Shown here: positions 17,700 to 27,092 of the stretch, in pieces | Layout: every line of letters begins with the position of its first letter | Numbering within the stretch: position 1 is the first letter of the stretch | Source of the DNA: Candidatus Accumulibacter appositus | Lineage (GTDB): Bacteria > Pseudomonadota > Gammaproteobacteria > Burkholderiales > Rhodocyclaceae | Reading direction: 5' to 3' | Length of the DNA stretch: 64,000 bases | NCBI GenBank assembly: GCA_000585055.1 | Contig: JEMX01000028.1 | Coordinates: 64,015 to 128,014, forward strand | The notes under the pieces: model-generated | The model's database searches: none | Told to the model about the DNA's origin: nothing | What the model saw: the letters and a program-made list of their open reading frames with translations, nothing else | Position numbers and translations under genes: made by a program

Positions 17700-19144
17700 G
17701 GCTTGTGGGTTTTCGGCTCGGCGCTGATCGAGAGCAGCAGGCTGCTGTCGAGGATGCCGATGGATCTGGCCAGTGCGGCGCGCGAGACCTGCCAGTCGAG
17801 CATCGACTGGATGCGCTGCAGGCGCGCTGCGGCGAGTGCGCTTTGCGCGTTGAGGACGTCGAGGATGTTGCCGACGCCCGCTTTGTAGCGTCCCAGGGCC
17901 ACGCGCTCGGACTGCTCGGCACTGCTCAGCAGGTCGGCGCTGCTGCGGATGGTCTGGGTGGCGGTGCTCAGGCCCTGGTAGTTTTCCCAGACCTCCAGCG
18001 CCACCTCCTGGCGGGTGTTTTCCAGGCGCGCGGCCTGAACCTCGGTGCGCGCTTCAGAGGTGCGTATCTGGTAGGTGGTGTTGAACCCGGAAAAGATCGG
18101 CAGCTGGACGCTTACTCCGATCGAATTGCCCTGGCTCGAAAGACCATCGAGCTGTTCCCATTGCGGGCCGCCGCTCAGGGAGATGGTCGGCCGTCCGGAG
18201 GCGCGCGCGTAGTCGACTCCCGCCTGTGCTGCTTTCAGTTCGGCTTCGGCTGCCTGCATCTCGGGACGTCGCCGGCGCGCTTCGCTGATCAGCTCGGCGA
18301 CGTCGCGGTCGAAACCACTGTCGGGTAAGATTGTCGGGATGTCGTCGAGGCGCAGCGGATGGTTGGCGTCCAGCCCCATCACCTTGGCCAGTCTGCCGAG
18401 CGCGTTGCGCAGCACGCCCTCGCTCCTGATGCGGGTGAGCGTCGCCTGTGACCAGGCGGTCTGCGCCTGCAGGCGGTCGGCCGGCGTGCCGCTGCCGACG
18501 CGGTAGCGTACTTCGGCGGCGCTCAGGCTCTCGCGGCTGGCTTTTTCCGACTCCAGTGCCGCGGTCACTGCGGCCCGTGCCGCCTGCGTGTTGAAGTAGG
18601 ACTGCAGGGCACTGAGAAAAACGCTCTGCACGGTCGCATCCAGGCTTGCCGACGCGGCGCTGAGCAGCTGCCGCGCGACTTCGAGCTTGGCCGAGCGGGC
18701 GCCGAAGTCGACCAGCAGCCATGACAGGGTCAGCGACGCATTGCGCGTGGTGCCGCTGCGTGCGTCGCCACGCAGGCGATTGACCGTCAGCTGGCCATCG
18801 ATCGTTGGCAGGAAGTCGGACTGTGCCACGCCGACCTGGGCCGCCTGTACGCGGGCGACCGCCCATACCTCGCGCGTCGTCGGATTCTTGCACAGTGCCA
18901 GGTCGACGACTTCGAGAACGCCGTAAGGGGTAGCGCTGGGCAGCGCCTGGCACGGAAGATAGGCGTTTGCTGCCGCAGGGAGATCGAGGGCCGGTCGCGG
19001 TGGGGTGATCGCCATGGTGTCGAACGGGTCACTCGCTTCCCGGGCCGACAGGGCAGCCGGAAGCGCAGTGAGTAGAATGACGAGAGCGGCGAGGAGTCGA
19101 GCAGCGCGCGGCGGCGAACCCGGTTGGGATGTGGTGATGGCCAT
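17696..19144 (-). CDS. TolC-family outer membrane efflux protein
   Basis: This is an outer membrane channel subunit of 482 residues with a signal peptide (ARLLAALVILLTALPAALSA). It has two OEP repeats, each with long Ala/Gln/Arg-rich helices, for example LSAAEVRYRVGSGTPADRLQAQTAW and VALGRYKAGVGNILDVLNAQSALAAA. The paired RYxxG...D(R/V)LxAQ signatures are the two structural repeats typical of TolC. It is the first gene of the four-gene export operon, upstream of MacA with a 4-base overlap. Its length matches the family. It completes a tripartite pump spanning both membranes. Confidence 0.93.
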   Translation of the reverse strand: MAITTSQPGSPPRAARLLAALVILLTALPAALSAREASDPFDTMAITPPRPALDLPAAANAYLPCQALPSATPYGVLEVVDLALCKNPTTREVWAVARVQAAQVGVAQSDFLPTIDGQLTVNRLRGDARSGTTRNASLTLSWLLVDFGARSAKLEVARQLLSAASASLDATVQSVFLSALQSYFNTQAARAAVTAALESEKASRESLSAAEVRYRVGSGTPADRLQAQTAWSQATLTRIRSEGVLRNALGRLAKVMGLDANHPLRLDDIPTILPDSGFDRDVAELISEARRRRPEMQAAEAELKAAQAGVDYARASGRPTISLSGGPQWEQLDGLSSQGNSIGVSVQLPIFSGFNTTYQIRTSEARTEVQAARLENTRQEVALEVWENYQGLSTATQTIRSSADLLSSAEQSERVALGRYKAGVGNILDVLNAQSALAAARLQRIQSMLDWQVSRAALARSIGILDSSLLLSISAEPKTHKP

Positions 19145-19348
19145 TTTTCGCTAGTATAGCCAAGCGCGTAGCGATCGCCGCCTGGCGAGACGCTCGGCAC
19201 AGGCTTATGCGGTTGATTTTCCCATGCCAACAACCACAACCCGGCTACTCACGATGACATTTATGTATTCAGGTTTAGGCGTTCGTCGCCGGGCTGCGAA
19301 TCTCGGCAGCGGCGTGCGTGTCGCTGCCCTCGGCCGAAGCGGCCGCTG

Positions 19349-19726
19349 ATGCCCTGGGCGGAAGTGCTCAGCCTGCTGGCGATGGTTGCTGGCGGTGCCC
19401 TGTGGTTCGACAGCTTCCAGTCGCGCGAGGCCGGCATGCGTGCCGTTCGCGCGGCCTGTCTTGCCGAGGACCTGCTGCTCCTCGACGACACTGTAGCGCT
19501 TGCTTCCTTGCGCCCGGGGCGCGACGATGAGGGTCGCTTGCGACTGCGTCGCGTCTATCGCTTCGAGTTCAGCGATACCGGTAACAATCGTCGCGATGGC
19601 CACCTGACGCTGCTCGGCAGCGAGCTGGTGACGCTGCATCTGCCGCACTCGGAGCGGTCGCCTCTGTGCTCCCTAGGAACAACCGACGAAGGGCAGGATG
19701 GCCCATTTCCTCGCCTGCCCTCGTGA
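19349..19726 (+). CDS. DUF3301 domain-containing protein
   Basis: This small protein has 125 residues. A hydrophobic N-terminus (AEVLSLLAMVAGGALWFDS) is followed by the conserved stretch REAGMRAVRAACLAEDLLLLDDTVAL and LRLRRVYRFEFSDTGNNRRDG, the pattern of DUF3301, a family of short membrane-tethered proteins widespread in beta- and gammaproteobacteria with no known function. Its stop codon overlaps the GTG start of the following acpH gene (GTGA), so the two are coupled. It is probably an inner-membrane protein with one helix and a cytoplasmic beta domain. Confidence 0.8.
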   Translation: MPWAEVLSLLAMVAGGALWFDSFQSREAGMRAVRAACLAEDLLLLDDTVALASLRPGRDDEGRLRLRRVYRFEFSDTGNNRRDGHLTLLGSELVTLHLPHSERSPLCSLGTTDEGQDGPFPRLPS

Positions 19727-20316
19727 ACTACCTGGCACACGCGCTGCTGGCCGGCCCCGACGACGACTACCGGCTGGGTGGCTTGCTCGGCGATTTTGTC
19801 AAGGGACCGCTGTCGTCAGCGCCGCCGCAGTTCAGTGCCGCCGTCGTGCAAGGCCTGCTATTGCACCGGCGCATCGACAGTTTCGCGGACGCGCACCGGG
19901 CGTTCGCGCGCAGCCGGCAACGGGTCAGTGTCGCGCGTCGTCGCTATAGCGGCGTCGCCGTCGATATGTTTTACGATCATTTCCTGGCAGTGCATTGGGC
20001 ACGCTTTTCGACGCAGTCGCTGGAAGCCTTCTCAGGCGCTGTCTATGCGCTGCTCTCGCGGCGGCCGTTACCCGATCGTCTGGCCCGGATTCTGCCCACA
20101 ATGCGCCAGGAGGACTGGCTGGCCAGTTATCGTGAGCCCGCGGCGGTAGGCCGGGCGCTCGACCAGATCGCCGTGCGCCGGCTCAGACGCAGCAATACGC
20201 TGAGCGGCGCGGGTGGCGAGTTGCTTGAGCGCTACGCCGAGTTTGAAAGCGACTTCCTCGAGTTTTTTCCGGCGGCCATGGCCTTTGCCGAGCACTTTCG
20301 TGCCCAGCGCGCCTAG
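19723..20316 (+). CDS. acpH: acyl carrier protein phosphodiesterase
   Basis: AcpH removes the 4'-phosphopantetheine arm from holo-ACP. The protein has 197 residues, close to E. coli AcpH (193). It starts VNYLAHALLAG with the family's N-terminal N-(F/Y)-LAH signature, followed by RLGGLLGDFVKG with the metal-binding Asp and the helical HD-like pattern LLHRRIDSFADAH and DMFYDHFLA. The GTG start at 19723 overlaps the DUF3301 stop; an upstream in-frame ATG at 19666 would run through that gene without conserved sequence. A cytoplasmic enzyme is expected. Confidence 0.9.
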   Translation: MNYLAHALLAGPDDDYRLGGLLGDFVKGPLSSAPPQFSAAVVQGLLLHRRIDSFADAHRAFARSRQRVSVARRRYSGVAVDMFYDHFLAVHWARFSTQSLEAFSGAVYALLSRRPLPDRLARILPTMRQEDWLASYREPAAVGRALDQIAVRRLRRSNTLSGAGGELLERYAEFESDFLEFFPAAMAFAEHFRAQRA

Positions 20317-20384
20317 TCAAGAACGCAAGCACGCACGCGCCGTACATCGTCTATCCGGACACCGCGGCTCGCTTGCCGTTACGG

Positions 20385-22226
<1,842 letters not shown>

Positions 22227-22302
22227 AAGGGGCAAGCCTCTCAATAGGGGCGGTTATTCTATCACAGCCGGAAAAGCCGTGTTGCGCTGCAAAAACTACG
22301 GC

Positions 22303-22689
22303 TTAGGTGGACTGGTTGCGCATGAAATCGGCGGTATTGAAGAAGGAAACCAGCAGCTCCTGGCGAAGCGCCTCCTCGATTCCGACCGCTTCCATGGCCA
22401 GTAGCATGCAGGCCACCCACTGGTCACGCTCGGCCTCGCCGATCGTAAAAGGCAGGTGGCGACGGCGCAGCATCGGCTGGCCGATGTTCTGTACGTAGAG
22501 GTCGGGCCCGCCCAGCCAGCCGGAAAGAAACATGAACAACTTGTCGCGTGAGGACTGCAAGTCGGCCGGGTGCAGTGCGCGAATCGTGGCGAACTGCGGG
22601 ACCGTTGCCATCAGCTGGTAGAAGCGCTCGCAAAGGCTGGCGACGGTGGTCTCGCCGCCGATGAGGAGGTAGGGCGTTTGTTTCTGCAT
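22303..22689 (-). CDS. group II truncated hemoglobin
   Basis: This is a truncated (2/2) globin of 128 residues. The start MQKQTPYLLIGGETTVASLCERFYQLM matches the pre-A/A region of trHbII (YjbI-like). FLSGWLGGPDLYVQNIGQPMLRRRHLPF contains the proximal His in RRRH and the group II Gly-Gly/Trp pattern. The group II Trp near the end (RDQWVACM, G8) is present. Such proteins bind oxygen, or act in NO and peroxide handling and electron shuttling. An in-frame GTG three codons upstream is a possible alternative start, but the ATG at 22689 sits behind GAGTGAG. Confidence 0.9.
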   Translation of the reverse strand: MQKQTPYLLIGGETTVASLCERFYQLMATVPQFATIRALHPADLQSSRDKLFMFLSGWLGGPDLYVQNIGQPMLRRRHLPFTIGEAERDQWVACMLLAMEAVGIEEALRQELLVSFFNTADFMRNQST

Positions 22690-22809
22690 GGTGCTCACTC
22701 AAGGTCGTTGGTGCGCTTCGTGGCAGGCGTGCTTGTCACCGTGCCAATGCTCGGAGGCCGGTGCCTGCCGACTTTCTGCCTTGCGCATGCGCTTGCCGCC
22801 ATACGGGTG

Positions 22810-22820
22810 TTGCGGTGCAG
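22810..22820 (+). promoter_or_regulatory. PhaR-like operator half-match upstream of phasin promoter
   Basis: TTGC-GGT-GCAG fits the CTGC-N3-GCAG palindrome described for PhaR of Paracoccus with one mismatch. It ends 9 bases before the -35 box at 22830. Confidence 0.4.
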
Positions 22821-22829
22821 CAAAAAGGC

Positions 22830-22857
22830 TTGACAAACCCTGTCCGAAGGCTAGAAT
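22830..22857 (+). promoter_or_regulatory. sigma-70 promoter of the phasin gene
   Basis: TTGACA (22830-22835) matches the -35 consensus perfectly and TAGAAT (22852-22857) matches the -10 box in five of six positions, separated by 16 bases. The transcript would start near 22864, inside or next to the PhaR-like operator at 22868, leaving a leader of about 80 bases. Confidence 0.75.
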
Positions 22858-22867
22858 GACTCATCCG

Positions 22868-22878
22868 CTGCAGTGCAG
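22868..22878 (+). promoter_or_regulatory. PhaR-type operator overlapping the phasin transcript start
   Basis: CTGC-AGT-GCAG is an exact match to the CTGC-N3-GCAG TGC-rich palindrome bound by the PHA-granule regulator PhaR in Paracoccus. It lies 10 bases after the -10 box, where a repressor would block initiation until PHA titrates it away. Confidence 0.55.
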
Positions 22879-22944
22879 CAAACAGCTTCAGGCGGGACAG
22901 GCCTGGGCGGCGTTTCGGTTTCGCAACTTTAAGGAGAGAGTACC

Positions 22945-23460
22945 GTGTACAAGGTTACTGAGCAATTTACTAGCAAGAGCCAGGTCGCCCTGGAAGCGTG
23001 GAAGTCGGTTGTCAATGCGTCTTTTGACGGCATGGGAAAACTTGCTGCGCTGAATCTTCATACTGCACGTGCCGTCGCCAAACAGGGCGCCGAGAACTTC
23101 AAAGCCTTGTCCGAGGTGCGCGATATGGCTGGCCTCAAAGCGCTGCAAAAACCCATGGCGATTGCCGCCGTCTCGCAGTCGGTCGCCTTTTCGCGTCGTG
23201 CCTACCATATCTCCAACGAGTCTTCGTCAGCCGTCGTCCAGGTCCTGGGTAGCCAGCTGTCGCAGGCCGGCAGGGGTGCTGTCGGAGTGCTGCAGGAAGC
23301 CAAGAAGCATACTCCGCCGGGTGTGACTTTTGCGGTGTCGTCGGGTAAGGCAATGGTGTCATCGCTCACGTCGGCGCTTGGCAAAATGGGCCAGATCGCC
23401 AAGCCTGCAGCCGCTGTCAGTGCCACACCGGCAGTAAAAATGATTGCCAAGACGGCCTGA
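22945..23460 (+). CDS. phaP: phasin family protein (PHA granule-associated)
   Basis: This is a small amphipathic helical protein of 171 residues. It begins MYKVTEQFTSKSQVALEAWKSVVNASFDG and contains the phasin-2 pattern LAALNLHTARAVAKQGAENFKALSEVRDM. The C-terminal third is Ala/Ser/Val-rich. Phasins coat polyhydroxyalkanoate granules and control granule size. A good ribosome binding site (AAGGAGAG) precedes the ATG. The promoter is flanked by PhaR-like operators, and an intrinsic terminator at 23508 ends a monocistronic transcript. The combination of sequence and control elements supports the call. Confidence 0.92.
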   Translation: MYKVTEQFTSKSQVALEAWKSVVNASFDGMGKLAALNLHTARAVAKQGAENFKALSEVRDMAGLKALQKPMAIAAVSQSVAFSRRAYHISNESSSAVVQVLGSQLSQAGRGAVGVLQEAKKHTPPGVTFAVSSGKAMVSSLTSALGKMGQIAKPAAAVSATPAVKMIAKTA

Positions 23461-23507
23461 TCCAGCCGAGCCATAGCGGCCGCCTTGCCCGGCCGCTGAA
23501 TTCGGTC

Positions 23508-23536
23508 AAGCCCGGTGTTACGGCACCGGGCTTTTT
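23508..23536 (+). terminator. intrinsic terminator of the phasin gene
   Basis: The 9-base perfect stem AGCCCGGTG / CACCGGGCT encloses a six-base loop TTACGG, followed by TTTTT. It lies about 48 bases behind the stop codon. Confidence 0.88.
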
Positions 23537-23710
23537 CGTGTTTTGTCGGGGCCGTCCTGGCGATGCATTCGTGCGGCCGCATCGCTGCGGCGATGTGCGC
23601 TGAACGGACGTCAGGAGCGGTTTGTTCCCAGGCGTGATTTGCCAGAATGGCATCTGCGGCGCACACTGAGACATTTTGCCGACTGGCAAAGGCATTTATT
23701 GGGGGTTCAG

Positions 23711-23989
23711 ATGACTGATTCGATCCTTGGTTTCCTGAGAGCCAACGGCGAGCAGCTTGATGTCGATATGGCTTCGTCGCTGGATATTCCGATCGCCGAA
23801 TTACGCGACGAGGTCGCGCGGCTTGCCTCATCGGGGGACCTGATCTGTTGCCGGGTGACCCGTTTCATCGACGGCCGGAAGATCGAGGGTACCAGCTGTC
23901 GCTTGTCGTGCGACCCGCCGACGCCGGCGCGCGGGCGCAAGCCGGGTGTGAAAAAGACCGACGACAATAACGAGACGAACAATTACTGA
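23711..23989 (+). CDS. small winged-helix-like hypothetical protein
   Basis: This protein has 92 residues. The first 60 (TDSILGFLRANGEQLDVDMASSLDIPIAELRDEVARLASSGDLICCRVTRFIDGRKIEGTSCRLS) read like a compact winged helix: helix, helix-turn-helix with IPIAELRDEVARLASSG as a recognition helix, then a two-strand wing. A basic, disordered tail ends in an Asn/Asp-rich stretch. GGGGGTT precedes the ATG at 23711. It sits alone behind the phasin terminator. A DNA-binding role is inferred from the predicted fold only. Confidence 0.65.
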   Translation: MTDSILGFLRANGEQLDVDMASSLDIPIAELRDEVARLASSGDLICCRVTRFIDGRKIEGTSCRLSCDPPTPARGRKPGVKKTDDNNETNNY

Positions 23990-24063
23990 GTTCGCTGCTC
24001 GGCGCGCCGGGGGGCGGCGCGACTCGAAAAGGCCGGTGTGTGGGCGACCGGGCCGGCACAGGC

Positions 24064-25503
24064 CTATCTGAGCAGATTCAGGTTGAAGTGGGCCTTGGCG
24101 AACTCCTGGAATTTCTCGACTCCCTTTAGCGCCAGTTGCAGGCGGCCGAGTTCCATCATGTTCAGGCGTTTGAGGGGAATGTAGTTGTCCGGTTTGCGCC
24201 CTTCCCGAACCGCTTCAACCTGACCGCGCAGGCGCATCAGCACCAGGAAGTCGAAGGTTTCGGCAATATTGTCGGCCATCTTTGGGTTGATCATCTTTTC
24301 CTTGACCAGTGCTTCGAGGCGCTGGTGGGTGCTGCCTTCGAGCTTGCCGGCGAGAATGGCCAGCGCCTTCACGCCTTCGGAAATGGCAAAGATACCGGCT
24401 TTCTTGATCTCCAGCATTCCGGAATGCTCGCCGCCACTTTCTCCCTTGATCTTGCCAAACCAACCCAGCGGGGGTGCAAAACGCAAGGTGCTCTCGACCA
24501 TTCGCATCAGGAACAATTTGTCGCGCTGCACATGCTCGTAGAGTTGTTTCTTGAGTTCCTGCTCGAACGAATGATCGCCGTAGATCGTGCGGATGTCGAC
24601 AAAGGTGCCACAACTGAGCACGTGTTTCGGCGTTGGCGTGCGTAGCCAGCGGTCGAGTTGCTCCTTCCACTTGCCGATACTGCGCCGCCACTCCTTGTTC
24701 TTGGCCATGATTCCACCCGGGCAGGGCGGGATGCCAATGGCGATCAGCGCAGCGACCAGTTCTTCGGAGAAGTCCTCGATGCGCGCGATCTCTTCGGGCC
24801 CCAGTTCGTCGCCATAGACAATCGCGTTGTCCTGGTCGGTGAGCAGCGTCTGCTCGCCGCGCCCTTCGCTGCCGAGGACCACAAAGGCAAAGCGCGCAGG
24901 CAGGTCGGAAAAGCGTCCGGCGCGCATCAGGGCGATCAACCGCAAGAGGATCTGGTCGTTGAGGTGGGCAATCAGTCGCACCATGTCGCGGGTACTGGTG
25001 CCGCTACCGCTGAGGTGCAGGACCAGGCTCTGGATTCTGCCGTATACCGCTTTTACTTCCTCGAGGTCCTGGGCCGCTTCGATGTCGAGGACCAGTTGAT
25101 GCGGTGAGTGCGATTGCAGCCGGATGATGTCGCTGTCGGTGATGATTCCGGAGAGTCGGCCCTTGCCATCGACCACGGCCAGACGATGAATCTTCTTGCG
25201 CGACATGCGGTAGAGCGCTTCGTAGAGCAGGTCGTCTTCACCGATCACGGCCAGTGGGCTGTTCATGATTGCGCGCACGGCGAGCGTCGAAGGGTCGACG
25301 CCGGATGCGACCACCTTGTTGCGCAGGTCGCGGTCGGTGATGATGCCGCTCGGCAGCTTCTGATCGCAGACGATGACGCTGGAGATGTTCTTCTCGCGCA
25401 TGATGCCGACCACGTCGACCAACGCATCATCGGGTCCGCAGGTAACGACCCTGCGCTGGCAGAAATCCTTCACCGGGCGGAAAAACTGACCTTCCTCAGC
25501 CAT
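24064..25503 (-). CDS. CBS-pair and DUF294 nucleotidyltransferase-like signalling protein
   Basis: This protein has 479 residues. It has two CBS domains (about residues 14-130, with SSVIVCDQKLPSGIITDRDL and HRLAVVDGKGRLSGIITDSDI). A DUF294 nucleotidyltransferase-like domain follows, with GSEGRGEQTLLTDQDNAIVY, the GlnD/GlnB-uridylyltransferase-type G-S-x(n)-D-x-D motif. A DUF294_C helical region ends the protein. CBS pairs sense adenine nucleotides. The N-terminal cyclic-nucleotide-binding domain found in many relatives is missing here. The active-site pattern looks intact, but no target is known. It is the likely first gene of its own unit. Confidence 0.88.
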   Translation of the reverse strand: MAEEGQFFRPVKDFCQRRVVTCGPDDALVDVVGIMREKNISSVIVCDQKLPSGIITDRDLRNKVVASGVDPSTLAVRAIMNSPLAVIGEDDLLYEALYRMSRKKIHRLAVVDGKGRLSGIITDSDIIRLQSHSPHQLVLDIEAAQDLEEVKAVYGRIQSLVLHLSGSGTSTRDMVRLIAHLNDQILLRLIALMRAGRFSDLPARFAFVVLGSEGRGEQTLLTDQDNAIVYGDELGPEEIARIEDFSEELVAALIAIGIPPCPGGIMAKNKEWRRSIGKWKEQLDRWLRTPTPKHVLSCGTFVDIRTIYGDHSFEQELKKQLYEHVQRDKLFLMRMVESTLRFAPPLGWFGKIKGESGGEHSGMLEIKKAGIFAISEGVKALAILAGKLEGSTHQRLEALVKEKMINPKMADNIAETFDFLVLMRLRGQVEAVREGRKPDNYIPLKRLNMMELGRLQLALKGVEKFQEFAKAHFNLNLLR

Positions 25504-25651
25504 TGTATGCGGTTCCTTGTTCTCGGCTTGTGGTTTGCCCTGACGGCGCGCGCTGGGCGGGCACAGGGGTAACAGCTGACGCTAGAGTGCGAGGCGCGAT
25601 TCTAGCACTGGCGACGGGCACGAGTCTGCTACCGCCCGGTGCTGCCCCGGC

Positions 25652-26176
25652 TCAGGATCGCCGCAAGCGCCGGCGCTTGCGCCTGACGTACCAGTACCAG
25701 CCGGCACTGGTCAGGACGTAACTGGCGAGGCCGATCAGGCTGGCGGTGATGGCCAGGCCGACGACCAGCGGTGTGCCGAGTGCAGTGATGCGCCGCCAGA
25801 TGCCGGCATTCGCGTCGGCCGGAGTGGTGCCCGCGGCGGCTGCCGGCGGCTCAAGCTTTTCGCCCGTGACCCAGGCGCCGATCTTGTAGGCGGCAAAATA
25901 GACCGGTGCAAAGGTGATCGGGTTGGTGACCAGAGTGCTGGCCGCGGCAGCCGGTAGGTTGGCACGCAGTATCACGGCGGCGGCAGCGGCGAACGGGATC
26001 TGCGCAATCGGGATCAGCAGACCGAAAAAAACGCCGATCCCGACCCCGAGGGCCACCCCGCGGCGGGACCAGTGCCAGAGCTTGGGGTGGCCCAGGTAGG
26101 GCGCCAGCCAGCGCAGCCAACGATTGCTGCCAATCTGCTCGCGGGTCGGGATCAGGGCGCGCCAGCGTTCAAACAT
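25652..26176 (-). CDS. DUF2062 domain-containing membrane protein
   Basis: This membrane protein has 174 residues. The DUF2062 core GVALGVGIGVFFGLLIPIAQIPFAAAAAVILRANLPAAAASTLVTNPITF (family hallmark: TNP(L/I)T) makes up two or three helices, with one more helix near the C-terminus and a very basic tail (VRRKRRRLRRS). The ATG at 26176 overlaps the end of the universal stress gene by 8 bases. A longer in-frame start at 26206 is possible. The family function is unknown; some relatives are fused to glycosyltransferases. Confidence 0.82.
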   Translation of the reverse strand: MFERWRALIPTREQIGSNRWLRWLAPYLGHPKLWHWSRRGVALGVGIGVFFGLLIPIAQIPFAAAAAVILRANLPAAAASTLVTNPITFAPVYFAAYKIGAWVTGEKLEPPAAAAGTTPADANAGIWRRITALGTPLVVGLAITASLIGLASYVLTSAGWYWYVRRKRRRLRRS

Positions 26177-27092
26177 CGCTGGCATGATCCTGCGGTGTCC
26201 CGCCATTGTTGATCACCAGAACATCGCATTGCGATTCGGCCAGCACGTGTTTGGTGACGCTCCCCAGCAACAGCTCTTCGGCCAGGTGCTGGCCGTGCTT
26301 ACCGATGATGACCAGGTCGCAGGCTTGTTCCTGCTCCAGGGCAGCGATCAGTTGCGCGGGGTCGCCATGGCGGACCAGCGGTGCATATTCGCCGGACGCC
26401 AGTCCGGCGCTGGCGGCCAGTTGATGGAGCTGTTGCCGCCGCTCCCGGCGCGCAGTCTCGATGTAGCCGTGGATGACGCCATCCTCGACGCCGGCGAATC
26501 GCAGCTTGCCCTCGTAAGGCAGCTCGAAGCTATGCAGCAGCACGATCTCGGCGGTCGGCGCCAGTTGCCGGCCGAGGCGGATGGCCTGCGCGGACGCCGG
26601 CGAGAAGTCCACCGGAATCAGCAGGCAGCGGTAGGATTCGTGCGGCGCCTGCTTGACCACCAGCACCGGTCGTCGGAGCGATTTGCGCAGCAGGCGCGAG
26701 GCGGTGGACCCGAGCAGGGCATGGCGCAGGAAGGATTCGCCGCGGGCACCGACGACCAGGAGGTCGGCATCGAGCGCATCGGCCTCGTCGGCGATGACCT
26801 TCAGGGGCGTTCCGGAAACGATCCGCGCATCGGCTGCCACGCCACGGTTGTGCGCCGGGTTCGACAGCAGTCGTTGCAGCGTTTCGCGGGCATCGTCGGC
26901 CAGTCGCTGCTTGATCCTGCCGGTGTCGGCGCCGAGCAGATCCGACAGGCTGTCCAGAGCGTCGAGTTCCGTCGCATGCATTACCGTATAGCGCGCCTTG
27001 GTGTCGGCGGCGATAAAAAAGCCACGATCCACCGCATGGCGGGCGGGTGCCGACAGGTCGGTGGCGGCGAGTATGCGGGTGATGGGCTTCAT
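26169..27092 (-). CDS. tandem universal stress protein (two UspA domains)
   Basis: This protein has 307 residues with two UspA domains. The first starts RILAATDLSAPARHAVDRGFF and carries DLLVVGARGESFLRHALLGSTASRLLRKSLRRPVLVVK. The second starts YRCLLIPVDFSPASAQAIRLGRQL and carries DLVIIGKHGQHLAEELLLGSVTKHVLAESQCDVLVI. Both C-terminal halves contain the G-x2-G-x9-G-(S/T) ATP-binding pattern, so both domains may bind ATP. It is coupled to the KefB-type antiporter gene by a 4-base ATGA overlap, suggesting joint stress control of ion balance. Confidence 0.92.
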   Translation of the reverse strand: MKPITRILAATDLSAPARHAVDRGFFIAADTKARYTVMHATELDALDSLSDLLGADTGRIKQRLADDARETLQRLLSNPAHNRGVAADARIVSGTPLKVIADEADALDADLLVVGARGESFLRHALLGSTASRLLRKSLRRPVLVVKQAPHESYRCLLIPVDFSPASAQAIRLGRQLAPTAEIVLLHSFELPYEGKLRFAGVEDGVIHGYIETARRERRQQLHQLAASAGLASGEYAPLVRHGDPAQLIAALEQEQACDLVIIGKHGQHLAEELLLGSVTKHVLAESQCDVLVINNGGTPQDHASDV

